Assembly (NCBI RefSeq): GCF_018070565.1
Contig: NZ_JAGPXL010000034.1
Location: 1-64,000, forward strand
Reading direction: 5' to 3'
DNA from: Streptomyces sp. B93
GTDB lineage: Bacteria > Actinomycetota > Actinomycetes > Streptomycetales > Streptomycetaceae
DNA length: 64,000 nucleotides
Shown here: positions 15,601 through 24,023 of the stretch, in pieces
Position numbering within the stretch: position 1 is the first letter of the stretch
How the letters are laid out: every line of letters starts with the position of its first letter
Program-made: the position numbers and the translations under genes
Notes under the pieces: model-generated
Told to the model about the DNA's origin: nothing
The model's database searches: none
Seen by the model: the letters and a program-made list of their open reading frames with translations, nothing else

Positions 15601-17643
15601 TCAGCCCGCAGCCCGTTCCGCGGACACCGTCCGTCGAGGCGCCGGACGGTCCAGATGGGCCACCACGGTGGCGTAGAACCGGTGTACGGAGTCGTCGACG
15701 CTGCGGATGAAGCCGGTCTCGGCGTTGCCCCGCCCGCTGCCCATGCCCTTGAAGAGGGACAGCCGGAAGCCGGTGATCTGCGTGCCGTTCTTGGGGAGCA
15801 GGTCAGCGGGCTCCGGGCGCAGGCGTTCCAGGGTGCCCCGTGGGCCTCCCGCCTCGCCTTCCACCAGCGTCTCGATGTGGAGGTCGGCGGGCGCCTCAGC
15901 GAGGCGTCTGACAAGGCGCTTCGCCCAGGTGAGGGGATAGCCCTGTTCGGGGGCAGGGATCTCGATGGAGGTGCGGAGTTTGCCCGTACGCAGATCCGCG
16001 GTGATCGCGAGGACGCCGGGCGTGCCCTCGATGCGCAGCTCGGCCTGGAGCCTTCCCTCCAGACACAGTTGGTCGGCCAGGTGGGTACGGCGGGCTCCGG
16101 GGTCGGTTCCGCGCCTCGAGCGCTGGACGGGCAGCACCTTCTGACCGAGTTCGCCCCCGAGCCTGAGACAGACCTGACGGATCAGGCGCTCCCAGCTCTC
16201 CACCACCTCCATGGCCCGTGGGTCTCCCTGGCACAGGGTCTCGTCGTCGATCCCGTTGCGTACCGGGACCCAGGCCACGCCCATGTTCTGGAAGCCGTGG
16301 CACCCGGAGTTGTCGTGCTGGAGGTAGTGCAACAGCTCCTGGAGCAGCCAGGCGTGCGCCATGTTGCCCACGCCCTCGTGCCGGATCAGCATCTGGGCCT
16401 GGTGGGCCACTTCCGCCCAGGACAGGTGCCAGAGGGCCACCTTGTGCTTGCGCCGCTTGTCGATCCTGACGTCGACCAGCGGGCTGCCTTCCAGCGCGAC
16501 GTCGTTCGACAAGGTGATGACGGCCTCGTAGCCCCGGCGGGCGGCGATGTCCATGTACGCCTGCACCTGTTCGGCCTTGAGGGAGTTCCCGTTGGTCTTC
16601 GTCTCGACCAGTGCCGTCCACAGCTTCCCGGCCCGCTCGACGCGGATCACCCCGTCGGGGCGTCGTGGGCTGTCGCCGTGCGGCAAGGAGACCTCGGTGA
16701 ACGTCTCCATGCGGCCCGCGGGCGCTCCGAAGGCGGCCGTGAGCCTCCGGCCGAACTCGGGAATCTGCGCCATCACCGACAGCAGCACCGAGGTGGCGCG
16801 CATCTCACGGTCCCGGTCGCTCTTGAGCGCGGAGACCGGGAAGAGTTTCGCCTCCTTCCAGGACTCGTTCTCCGCCAGGGACTTCTTGACCACCTTGGGC
16901 AGGGTGATCTTCTTCTTGGCCGTGCGGGGCCGCGCGGCCGGCTTCCTCGACCCGGCGTCCTCGTCGGGCTGCCGGGGCGCCGGGATGGCCTCCAGGGTCG
17001 CTTCCGGTGCCCGATCGGTGGCGGGAGCGGGGACGGGAGCCGTCGCGTCCGCCTCCTCGTCGTGCGCTGCCCCGTCCGCGGACTCCTCGGCGGCGGCGTC
17101 GTCCTCGATGTCGACGCCGAAGTCCGTGGCCAGACCGGCCAGTCCGGCCTCGTAGCCCTGTCCGACGGCCCGTAGCTTCCACTCTCCGCCCCGGCGGTAC
17201 AGCTCACCGAAGATGAACGCGCTCACCGGACCGGCATCCTCGATCGCGAACCGGAGCAGGTTCTCACCGGAGCCGTCGGCCAGCGTCAGCTGGAGGTCGT
17301 CCAGCTCCCCGAAGTGGGCTCCGTCGTACCGGCTCGCGGCGAGCACGATCCGGTCGACGTCGACCGGAACCGCCGTCAGGTCGAAGCTGATCCGGTCCTT
17401 GTTGCCGCCCCCCGTCGGCGCCTTGCCCAGGAGCTGCACGCTTCCGTCCGCCGCCACCGGGTTGTTGTAGAAGTAGAAGTCGGCGTCGCTGCGCACCTTG
17501 CCGTTCGCGTCCAGCAGCAGAACGGAGACGTCCGCGTCGCCCTCACCCGTCGGGCTGCTCCAGTCCAGACTCGCGATCACGGAGTCGACGCTTTCGCTGA
17601 GGGCCGCCAGACCTACGTTGGCACCCTTGATCAACTCGTACAT
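15601..17643 (-). CDS. TerD-domain protein fused to a PD-(D/E)xK-type nuclease domain
   Basis: A 680-residue protein. Residues 1-180 are a full TerD domain (start MYELIKGANVGLAALSESVD; end WKLRAVGQGYEAGLAGLATDFGVDI). Residues 181-255 are an acidic/Pro linker. Residues 255-480 hold a nuclease-like core: Glu317, RPDGVI with Asp330, the pair Glu347-x-Lys349 in ALVETKTN, and Gln359 in EQVQAYMDIA, which fits the PD-(D/E)xK order. A C-terminal region of about 200 residues follows. TerD fusions to nucleases have been proposed as DNA-targeting stress effectors; activity here is inferred. It stands alone and is divergent from the next gene. Confidence 0.9.
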   Translation of the reverse strand: MYELIKGANVGLAALSESVDSVIASLDWSSPTGEGDADVSVLLLDANGKVRSDADFYFYNNPVAADGSVQLLGKAPTGGGNKDRISFDLTAVPVDVDRIVLAASRYDGAHFGELDDLQLTLADGSGENLLRFAIEDAGPVSAFIFGELYRRGGEWKLRAVGQGYEAGLAGLATDFGVDIEDDAAAEESADGAAHDEEADATAPVPAPATDRAPEATLEAIPAPRQPDEDAGSRKPAARPRTAKKKITLPKVVKKSLAENESWKEAKLFPVSALKSDRDREMRATSVLLSVMAQIPEFGRRLTAAFGAPAGRMETFTEVSLPHGDSPRRPDGVIRVERAGKLWTALVETKTNGNSLKAEQVQAYMDIAARRGYEAVITLSNDVALEGSPLVDVRIDKRRKHKVALWHLSWAEVAHQAQMLIRHEGVGNMAHAWLLQELLHYLQHDNSGCHGFQNMGVAWVPVRNGIDDETLCQGDPRAMEVVESWERLIRQVCLRLGGELGQKVLPVQRSRRGTDPGARRTHLADQLCLEGRLQAELRIEGTPGVLAITADLRTGKLRTSIEIPAPEQGYPLTWAKRLVRRLAEAPADLHIETLVEGEAGGPRGTLERLRPEPADLLPKNGTQITGFRLSLFKGMGSGRGNAETGFIRSVDDSVHRFYATVVAHLDRPAPRRTVSAERAAG

Positions 17644-17824
17644 AACCCCCCACCCCGATCAGCGACACGTCCTACCTGCATGGCCACCCCCGTGGCCCGT
17701 CGGTCAACCAAGTGTGACGTGCCGCACACTCATTGCTCGGCGGCACTTTAGTACCAGACGGGCACACCTCGGGGCGTCCTGCCGGAAACCGTCAATCCCC
17801 CGTGCCGACAAGCCGCGTGCGAGG

Positions 17825-19369
17825 ATGGCCGGCGTGTCCGGATCGTCTTGCTCGTCTGTTGGTGAGGGCATGCCCGGTGGTCGTGGGCTGGGGGCCCGTG
17901 CCGCTGTCGTGCTGGTGTTTGGGGCGTCGGCCGCCGTGCTCGTCGTCGAGATCGTGGCGCTGCGGTTGCTGGCTCCGTACCTGGGGCTCACGTTGGAGAC
18001 CAGCACGCTGGTGATCGGGATCGCGTTGACCGCGATCGCGATGGGGTCCTGGATGGGTGGGTGGATCGCCGACCAGGTGGATCCGCGACGGTTGTTGGGG
18101 CCCGCGCTCGGGGTGTCGGGGGCCGTGGTCGCGCTGACGCCCGCTGTGTTGCGTACGGCCGCGGAGTGGGCGGCGCCGGTGCTGTTGCTGGTCGCGGCGG
18201 CGACCATTCTCGTGCCGGGGGCGCTGCTGTCCGCGGTGACGCCGATCGTCACGAAGTTGCGGCTGACCAGCCTCGCCGAGACGGGGACGGTCGTCGGGCG
18301 GCTGTCGGGGGTGGGGACCGCGGGGGCCATCGTCGGCACCGTGGTCACCGGCTTCGTGCTCGTGTCGCGGTTACCGGTGAGCGGGATACTGATCGGGCTC
18401 GGGGCGCTGCTGGTGGTCGGCTCGGCGTGCGTCGAGTGGCGACGGCGCGGGTGGAGCGGGGCGCCCGCGCTCGCGCTCGTGGTGGTCGCGGGCGGGCTCG
18501 GTGCCGGCGTCGCGCCCGGTGGGTGTGACGCGGAGACCAAGTACCACTGTGTGCGGGTGGTCGCGGACCCGGACCGGGACGGTGGCCGCACGCTCGTGCT
18601 GGACGGGCTCCGGCACTCCTACGTCGATGTGGACGACCCCACGTTCCTGGAGTTCACGTACGTGCGGGCCGTCGCGGCCGTGGTCGACGCCGCGTTCACC
18701 GAGGGGGAGCCGCTCGCCGCCTACCACCTGGGCGGCGGCGGGCTGACCTTCCCCCGTTACCTCGCGGCCACCCGGCCCGGGACGCGCAGCCTCGTGTCCG
18801 AGATCGACAGCGGCATCGTGCGCGTCAATCGCGACCGCCTCGGGGTGGGATCGCCCACCGGGGTCGACGTACGCGCCGAGGACGGCAGGCTCGGGCTGCG
18901 GCGGCTGGACGCCGGCAGCCGTGATCTCGTCGTCGGTGACGCCTTCGGCGGCGTCAGCGTGCCGTGGCACCTCACGACCGTGGAGGCGCTGAGGGACGTA
19001 CGGCGGGTGCTCGACGCGGACGGTCTGTACGTCGCCAATCTCATCGACCACGGTGAGCTGGCCTTCGTCCGGGCCGAGGTCGCCACCCTCCGCGAGGTCT
19101 TCCCGCACGTGGCCGTCGTCGGGGAGCCCGCCGACATCGGCCTCGGCCCGGGCACCGGCGGCGAGGGCGGCAACCTGGTCGTGGTCGCCTCCGACCGGCC
19201 CCTCGACGTGCGGGCGACCCGGGAGGCGCTGGGCGCCCGGAAGACCGGCTGGGGGATCTCCAGCGGTGACCGCCTCGCCTCCTGGGTGGGTGACGCCCGG
19301 CACCTCACCGACGACCACGCGCCCGTCGACCAGCTCCTCCAGCCCTCGAACACACAGCGCAGCCGGTGA
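17825..19369 (+). CDS. Membrane-bound spermidine synthase-like protein (MFS/SpeE fusion)
   Basis: A protein of about 514 residues. The N-terminal third has about six membrane helices with the fused-MFS pattern VVEIVALRLLAPYLGLTLETS. The C-terminal half (about 225-510) is a Rossmann methyltransferase-fold domain of the spermidine synthase superfamily (AYHLGGGGLTFPRYLA, VSEIDSGIV, DLVVGDAFGG). True polyamine synthesis is unlikely in this fused family; the substrate is unknown. An in-frame TTA codon at 18371-18373 (codon 183, Arg-Leu-Pro) suggests bldA-dependent translation. The ATG at 17825 is chosen; 17870 is an alternative. Confidence 0.85.
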   Translation: MAGVSGSSCSSVGEGMPGGRGLGARAAVVLVFGASAAVLVVEIVALRLLAPYLGLTLETSTLVIGIALTAIAMGSWMGGWIADQVDPRRLLGPALGVSGAVVALTPAVLRTAAEWAAPVLLLVAAATILVPGALLSAVTPIVTKLRLTSLAETGTVVGRLSGVGTAGAIVGTVVTGFVLVSRLPVSGILIGLGALLVVGSACVEWRRRGWSGAPALALVVVAGGLGAGVAPGGCDAETKYHCVRVVADPDRDGGRTLVLDGLRHSYVDVDDPTFLEFTYVRAVAAVVDAAFTEGEPLAAYHLGGGGLTFPRYLAATRPGTRSLVSEIDSGIVRVNRDRLGVGSPTGVDVRAEDGRLGLRRLDAGSRDLVVGDAFGGVSVPWHLTTVEALRDVRRVLDADGLYVANLIDHGELAFVRAEVATLREVFPHVAVVGEPADIGLGPGTGGEGGNLVVVASDRPLDVRATREALGARKTGWGISSGDRLASWVGDARHLTDDHAPVDQLLQPSNTQRSR

Positions 19370-19454
19370 CCCGAAAATTCTGTCGTACGGGTGAGGAATA
19401 TTTCCCGGCCCCGAGGGGAAGGCGGAAAAATCCGCGACGCAGGGGCGATGACAG

Positions 19455-19576
19455 CGTGGTACTGTCGACGTCAGTTGCAGTTGTGGTTGCCATATCGTTT
19501 TCCGACGGGGTGATCATCACGGCGACCGGAGGCGCGCAGTGCGAACTCCGAAAACCGTTCCCCGCAAGGAGAAAAA
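19455..19576 (+). promoter_or_regulatory. Conserved csp 5' leader (copy 2)
   Basis: Same leader as at 3515-3637 and 34231-34356, with TGTGGTTGC then TGATCATCACGGCGACCGGA. Its GTGATCATCAC core is an inverted repeat with a 1-base centre. Confidence 0.6.
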
Positions 19577-19780
19577 ATGGCTACCGGCACCGTGAAGTGG
19601 TTCAACTCGGAAAAGGGCTTCGGGTTCATCGAGCAGGACGGCGGCGGCGCCGACGTCTTCGCCCACTACTCGAACATCGCCACCCAGGGCTTCCGTGAGC
19701 TTCAGGAGGGCCAGAAGGTGTCGTTCGACATCGGTCAGGGCCAGAAGGGCCCGACGGCCGAGAACATCGTGCCCGTCTGA
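19577..19780 (+). CDS. cspA: Cold shock protein, CspA family (copy 2)
   Basis: A 67-residue cold-shock domain protein, nearly identical to the one at 3638. RNP1 KGFGFI and RNP2 VFAHYS are intact. It differs at only a handful of positions (for example NSEKGF for NAEKGF, ATQGFRELQEG for AAQGFRELLEG). The ATG at 19577 follows CAAGGAG and an A-rich tract, an unusually AT-rich initiation region for this genome. It is followed by the same terminator and a second DEAD-box helicase, so the csp-helicase module is duplicated. Confidence 0.97.
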   Translation: MATGTVKWFNSEKGFGFIEQDGGGADVFAHYSNIATQGFRELQEGQKVSFDIGQGQKGPTAENIVPV

Positions 19781-19804
19781 GCACTGCACTGACGCATACT
19801 TCGC

Positions 19805-19840
19805 AGCTGGGGCCCGCACCTTGGGGTGCGGGCCCCAGCT
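19805..19840 (+). terminator. Hairpin terminator after csp copy 2
   Basis: Same 16-bp stem and TTGG loop as at 3868-3903, here followed by TTTTT. Identity to copy 1 covers 60 bases (19786-19845). Confidence 0.9.
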
Positions 19841-19929
19841 CGCTTTTTCGGGAGAGCGTTCATTCCTCCCGCTCCTCTTATCTCCGGCTCGTTCTGGTGA
19901 TTATCCGCGCCCGCTCCCTGCCGCGCGAA

Positions 19930-19956
19930 TTCCTTGACACGTGCCGCATCAAGGAA
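19930..19956 (+). promoter_or_regulatory. Leader hairpin upstream of helicase (copy 2)
   Basis: Perfect arms TTCCTTGA (19930-19937) and TCAAGGAA (19949-19956) with an 11-base loop. Compared with copy 1 the pair changes from G-U to A-U, a consistent substitution that supports a real RNA stem. Confidence 0.5.
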
Positions 19957-19972
19957 AGCCAGAAGGTTCCGC

Positions 19973-21439
19973 ATGGGCCGAGCACCCAGATACCGCACCC
20001 ACGATCGTTCCGGGGCGTCCACCGCCAGCCGGTCGGGCGCCCGTCGGCGCTCCAAGGCCCCCGGGCGTCCCCAGACCGCACCCCAGGGCGAATTCGCGCT
20101 GCCCGCCACGACGAGACCCGCACTGCCCGCCGTGGAGTCCTTCTCCGAGCTGGAGCTGCCGACGGCGCTGCTGGCCGCGCTGGGCCAGCAGGGCGTCACC
20201 GTGCCGTTCCCGATCCAGGCGGCCACCCTCCCGCACGCCCTGGCCGGTCATGACGTACTCGGCCGGGGACGCACCGGTTCCGGCAAGACCCTCGCCTTCG
20301 GCCTCGCGGTGCTGGCCCGCACCGCCGGTCAGCGCGCAGAACCGGGGCGGCCGCTGGCCCTGGTCCTGGTACCCACCCGCGAGCTGGCCCAGCAGGTCAC
20401 CGACGCGCTCACCCCGTACGCCCGTGCCGTGCGGCTGCGGATGGCCACCGTCGTCGGGGGGATGTCGATCGGCCGTCAGGCCGGTGCGCTGCGGGCCGGC
20501 GCGGAGATCGTCGTGGCGACGCCCGGGCGGCTCAAGGACCTGGTCGGCCGTGGCGACTGCCGGCTGGACGACGTCGCCGTCACCGTCCTCGACGAGGCCG
20601 ACCAGATGACCGACATGGGCTTCATGCCCCAGGTCACGGCGCTCCTGGACCAGGTGCGCGCCGACGGTCAGCGGATGCTCTTCTCGGCGACCCTGGACCG
20701 CAACGTCGACCGGCTGGTCCGCCGCTATCTGACCACCCCGGCCGTCCACTCGGTGGATCCGTCCGCCGGCGCGGTCGACACGATGGAGCACCACGTGCTC
20801 CACGTCCCCGACACCGACAAGCAGCGGACGACCACCGAGATCGCGGCACGGGACGGCCGGGTGATCATGTTCCTGGACACCAAGCACGCGGTGGACCGGC
20901 TCACCAAGCACCTGCTGAAGAGCGGGGTGCGCGCCGCCGCACTGCACGGCGGCAAGTCCCAGCCGCAGCGCACCAGGACCCTCGGCCAGTTCAAGAGCGG
21001 GCATGTGACGGCCCTGGTGGCGACCAACGTCGCGGCCCGGGGCATCCATGTGGACGATCTCGACCTGGTCGTCAACGTCGATCCGCCCACCGACCCCAAG
21101 GACTATCTGCACCGCGGCGGCCGCACGGCCCGCGCGGGCGAGTCCGGCAGCGTGGTCACCCTCGTCACCCCCGACCAGCGCCGCGACATGGCACGGCTGA
21201 TGGCCTCGGCGGGCGTCACCCCGACGATCACCGCCGTACGGTCGGGTGAGACGGAGCTGAACCGCATCACCGGGGCGCGGACGCCTTCCGGTGTGCCCGT
21301 CGTCATCACCGTGCCCGAGCCGGAGCGTCCCCGCCGCGCCGCCTCCTCCGCGTCGACCGGCCGCCGCGGCCGAGGTGGGGGACGATCGGGGAACGAGGCG
21401 TCACGTCGCGGCAGACGGCGCCAGTCCGCGTCGACATGA
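19973..21439 (+). CDS. DEAD-box ATP-dependent RNA helicase (copy 2)
   Basis: A 488-residue paralogue of the helicase at 4022-5491. All motifs are intact: RTGSGKT, PTREL, TPGR, DEAD, SAT, ATNVAARG and HRGGRTARAG. The tails differ most: the N-terminus carries RRRSKAPGRPQTAPQG and the C-terminus ends in Arg/Gly-rich residues typical of RNA-binding tails. The start at 19973 matches copy 1 and gives nearly equal length. Its stop lies inside a short trace of the CBS-like gene seen in copy 1, so a deletion probably joined the two. Role as in copy 1. Confidence 0.95.
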   Translation: MGRAPRYRTHDRSGASTASRSGARRRSKAPGRPQTAPQGEFALPATTRPALPAVESFSELELPTALLAALGQQGVTVPFPIQAATLPHALAGHDVLGRGRTGSGKTLAFGLAVLARTAGQRAEPGRPLALVLVPTRELAQQVTDALTPYARAVRLRMATVVGGMSIGRQAGALRAGAEIVVATPGRLKDLVGRGDCRLDDVAVTVLDEADQMTDMGFMPQVTALLDQVRADGQRMLFSATLDRNVDRLVRRYLTTPAVHSVDPSAGAVDTMEHHVLHVPDTDKQRTTTEIAARDGRVIMFLDTKHAVDRLTKHLLKSGVRAAALHGGKSQPQRTRTLGQFKSGHVTALVATNVAARGIHVDDLDLVVNVDPPTDPKDYLHRGGRTARAGESGSVVTLVTPDQRRDMARLMASAGVTPTITAVRSGETELNRITGARTPSGVPVVITVPEPERPRRAASSASTGRRGRGGGRSGNEASRRGRRRQSAST

Positions 21440-21455
21440 CCGTCGAGGTCGCCCT
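21432..21455 (+). pseudogene. Trace of the CBS-like gene in cassette 2
   Basis: CGACATGACCGTCGAGGT then GCCCTG matches 5645-5669 inside the CBS-like gene of cassette 1, with two mismatches in about 24 bases. It overlaps the helicase stop codon. The rest of that gene is missing before the small protein at 21504. Confidence 0.45.
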
Positions 21456-21503
21456 GTCCTCCCCGTCCCCCTTCTCCCCCTCCCCGCTCACCTGTGAGGC
21501 ATC

Positions 21504-21818
21504 ATGCGCTGTGTCATCGCCCGCTACCCGTTCGAACTGACCAAGAACGGAGTGCTGGCCTCGATGAAGGGCGTCACTCCCGAGCCCATCACGGCTGAGT
21601 CCGTGACCATCGGCCGCCGCCGGTACCCGGTCAAGCAGGTGGGCCAGGTGATCACCCGCCAGGACCGCCGTGACTTCACCAGCGGTGAGGTCACCCGGGC
21701 CCTGGTCCGCCTCGGCTTCACCTGCCACGCCCACCCCGAGGCCGCGCCCGTGCCCGCCCCGACCCCGCTCCAGGCCGCCTGGGACGTGCTCGGCAGCCCC
21801 GCGCCCCGGGACGTGTGA
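21504..21818 (+). CDS. Conserved small protein of the cold cassette (copy 2)
   Basis: A 104-residue paralogue of the protein at 6002-6328. Residues 1-78 are strongly conserved (MRCVIARYPF, GVLASMKGV, VTIGRRRYP, KQVGQVITRQD, RLGFTCH), and the tail is Pro/Ala-rich. Conservation of the first 78 residues, against the loss of the CBS-like neighbour, suggests this protein is under stronger selection. It directly follows the helicase in this cassette. Function unknown. Confidence 0.82.
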   Translation: MRCVIARYPFELTKNGVLASMKGVTPEPITAESVTIGRRRYPVKQVGQVITRQDRRDFTSGEVTRALVRLGFTCHAHPEAAPVPAPTPLQAAWDVLGSPAPRDV

Positions 21819-21830
21819 GCCCCGAAGGGC

Positions 21831-22772
21831 TCAGGTCAGCTCCCAGGAGCGCAGCTTGTCCGGGTTGCGTACCGCCCAGATGTGCGTGATGCGGTCGTCG
21901 TCGGCGACCCGGAAGGCGAACACCGTCTCGATCCGGCCGTCGGACTCGACCACCAGGCCCGGCAGTCCGTTGACCGTGCGTTCGAGATACCTCCGGGGCG
22001 GTGCGAGGCGGGCGATCGTCAGATAGAGGTGGGCGATCCGCTCCGCCCCCTCGATCGGCAGCGGATGGGCGACGGCACGGCCGCCGCCGTCGGAGACCGC
22101 GGTGGCGTCGGGGTCGAGCAGGGCGATGAGGGCCTCGATGTCCTTCGCCTCCCACGCCGCCTTGAAACGGCGGACGACACCCGCCTGCCGGGTCACGTCC
22201 GGGCTGGTCTCGGCGCGCGCCGCGGTGACCCGGCGGCGGGCGGAGCACGCCAGTTGGCGGCAGGCGGCGGGGCTGCGGCCGACGATCTCGGCGACCTCGG
22301 CGAACGGGTAGCGGAAGACGTCGTGCAGGACGAACGCGACGCGCTCGGCCGGGGTCATCGACTCGACCACGACCAGGAAGGCCATGGTCACCGACTCGTC
22401 CAGGGTGATCCGGTCGGCCGGGTCCACGCCGGGTCCGCCCGCCGCCCCGGCGGCCCACTCGGTGGGGTCGGGCACCGGCTCCGGGATCCACGCGCCGACG
22501 TAGGCCTCGCGCCGTGCGCGTGCCGAGCCGAGCAGGTTCAGGCAGATGCGGCCGGCCACCCTGGTCAGCCAGGCGCCCGGGGACTCGATGGCGTCCCGCT
22601 GCGCCCGGGTCATCGCGTACCAGCGGGTGTAGGTCTCCTGGACGACGTCCTCGGCGTCGGCCAGGGACCCGAGCAGCCGGTAGGCCAGATTGAGCAGTTG
22701 CCGCCGCTCGCTCATGATCACGGCCAGCGCGGGGTCCCGCCGTGCTGCTGACCCTTCCGACGGACTCGTCAT
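21831..22772 (-). CDS. ECF41-type sigma factor (SigJ-like) with SnoaL-like C-terminal domain
   Basis: A 313-residue sigma factor: region 2 (about 20-90; LAYRLLGSLADAEDVVQETY) and region 4 (about 135-185; PAERVAFVLHDVFRYPFAEVAEIVGRS), then a SnoaL-like domain (200-313). Residues 228-232 (DGGGR) are the ECF41 signature. These sigma factors have no anti-sigma gene; the C-terminal domain controls them directly, and targets are often the adjacent gene. Here the divergent neighbour is an NTF2-LUD protein, and a long inverted repeat between them looks like paired promoters. Confidence 0.92.
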   Translation of the reverse strand: MTSPSEGSAARRDPALAVIMSERRQLLNLAYRLLGSLADAEDVVQETYTRWYAMTRAQRDAIESPGAWLTRVAGRICLNLLGSARARREAYVGAWIPEPVPDPTEWAAGAAGGPGVDPADRITLDESVTMAFLVVVESMTPAERVAFVLHDVFRYPFAEVAEIVGRSPAACRQLACSARRRVTAARAETSPDVTRQAGVVRRFKAAWEAKDIEALIALLDPDATAVSDGGGRAVAHPLPIEGAERIAHLYLTIARLAPPRRYLERTVNGLPGLVVESDGRIETVFAFRVADDDRITHIWAVRNPDKLRSWELT

Positions 22773-22839
22773 ACGGCGCCTCCCGCCTCTCGTCCTCGTT
22801 CCCGTGCCTCGCCCGTACGACAGCTACGACAGATCAGGG

Positions 22840-22879
22840 CCCCGGAATGTGAGGCCGCCGGTCGCCTCACATTCCGGGG
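22840..22879. promoter_or_regulatory. Long inverted repeat in the divergent ECF41/LUD promoter region
   Basis: Arms CCCCGGAATGTGAGGC (22840-22855) and GCCTCACATTCCGGGG (22864-22879) with an 8-base loop. Each arm carries CCTCACA followed 15 (+) or 16 (-) bases later by TGTC, on opposite strands. As remembered, ECF41 promoters have TGTCACA-n16-CGTC, so the repeat may be two back-to-back -35 elements. Confidence 0.5.
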
Positions 22880-22937
22880 GCCGCGTTGTCGGGGTAGTCA
22901 GAACGAGCGACACCATCCACAGGACAGGAAGCTCCGT

Positions 22938-23999
22938 ATGAACGACTTCCAGGAGATCGCCGACCGCGTCGAGATCGAGGCGCTGCGCGGCGAGTTCACC
23001 GACACGGTGATGATGCGCGACCGCGCCCGCCTCGCCGCGCTGTTCACCCCCGACGGCGTGCTGCGCATGCCCAACGTCCCGGTCGAGTTCGTCGGCCGGG
23101 AGGAGATCAGGACGGGGGGTGAGCGCCTCCAGAGCCAGTGGGACTTCTTCGTGCAGAACAGCCACCCGGGCACGGTCCGGATCGACGGCGACACCGCCAC
23201 CGGCCGCACCTACATGCAGGAGATCATGCGGCTGCGGGACGGCCGCTCGGGGCAGAACTACGCCGTCTACCACGACGTGTACCGGCGTACGCCCGAGGAG
23301 GGCTGGCGGTTCGCGGAGCGGGTCTACGAGGTCAGGTACCTCGACACCACCCCGTTGGCGGGTTCGGCGCCCGGTGCCGAGGACGGCGCCCACGACTTCG
23401 CCGCCCCGGTGTCCGGCGAGCGCCTGGAGCGGACGGTCGCGGCGCTGCGCGCGGGCGGCTTCGGCGCCGAGCTGCTGCCCGACGCCGCGGCGGCCCGCGC
23501 CCGTGTCAGGGAGCTGGTCCCGGAGGGCGCGAGCGTGTTCACCGGGGCCAGCGAGACACTCCGGCTCTCCGGTGTCACGGAGGACATCGAGGCGGGCGGG
23601 CGCTACGAGGCCGTACGGCCGCGCGTGCTGGCGATGGACCGCGCCACCGAGTCGGACCGCATCCGCCGGATGACGGCCGCCCCCGACGTCCTCGTCGCCA
23701 GCGTCGCGGCCGTCACCGAGACCGGCTCGCTCGTCATCGCCTCCGGCAGCGGCAGCCAGCTGCCCGCCTCCGCAGGGGGCGCCGCGCGGGCGATCTGGGT
23801 CGTCGGGGCGCAGAAGGTGGTGCCCGACCTGGCGACCGCGCTGCGCCGGGTCGAGGAGCACGCCCTCCCGCTGGAGAACGAGCGCGCCCTGGCGGCGTAC
23901 GGGCGGCCGAGCGCCGTCAACCGGCTGCTCGTCCTCAACGCCGAGCCGCGTCCCGGGCGCGGCACGGTCCTGTTGCTGCGGGAGGCCGTCGGCTTCTGA
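22938..23999 (+). CDS. SnoaL/NTF2 domain fused to LUD (LutC-like) domain
   Basis: A 353-residue protein. Residues 1-133 form a SnoaL/NTF2 cone (EIEALRGEFTDTVMMRDRARLAALFTPDG, then the YHDVYRRT and FAERVYEVRYLDT strands). Residues 150-353 are a LUD (lactate utilisation, LutC/YkgG) domain with SVFTGASETL, ASVAAVTETGSLVIAS and ENERALAAYGRPSAVNRLLVLN. LUD domains act in lactate oxidation with iron-sulfur partners, absent here. The fusion is unusual. It is divergent from an ECF41 sigma factor that also carries a SnoaL fold, so it is a likely target of that factor. Confidence 0.88.
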   Translation: MNDFQEIADRVEIEALRGEFTDTVMMRDRARLAALFTPDGVLRMPNVPVEFVGREEIRTGGERLQSQWDFFVQNSHPGTVRIDGDTATGRTYMQEIMRLRDGRSGQNYAVYHDVYRRTPEEGWRFAERVYEVRYLDTTPLAGSAPGAEDGAHDFAAPVSGERLERTVAALRAGGFGAELLPDAAAARARVRELVPEGASVFTGASETLRLSGVTEDIEAGGRYEAVRPRVLAMDRATESDRIRRMTAAPDVLVASVAAVTETGSLVIASGSGSQLPASAGGAARAIWVVGAQKVVPDLATALRRVEEHALPLENERALAAYGRPSAVNRLLVLNAEPRPGRGTVLLLREAVGF

Positions 24000-24023
24000 G
24001 GACGGCCGGGGTACGGGCGCGGC

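Noticed and set aside
15481..17175. A 564-codon plus-strand frame opposite the TerD-nuclease gene
   Set aside because: TerD motifs and the nuclease core are on the minus strand; the plus frame is a shadow.
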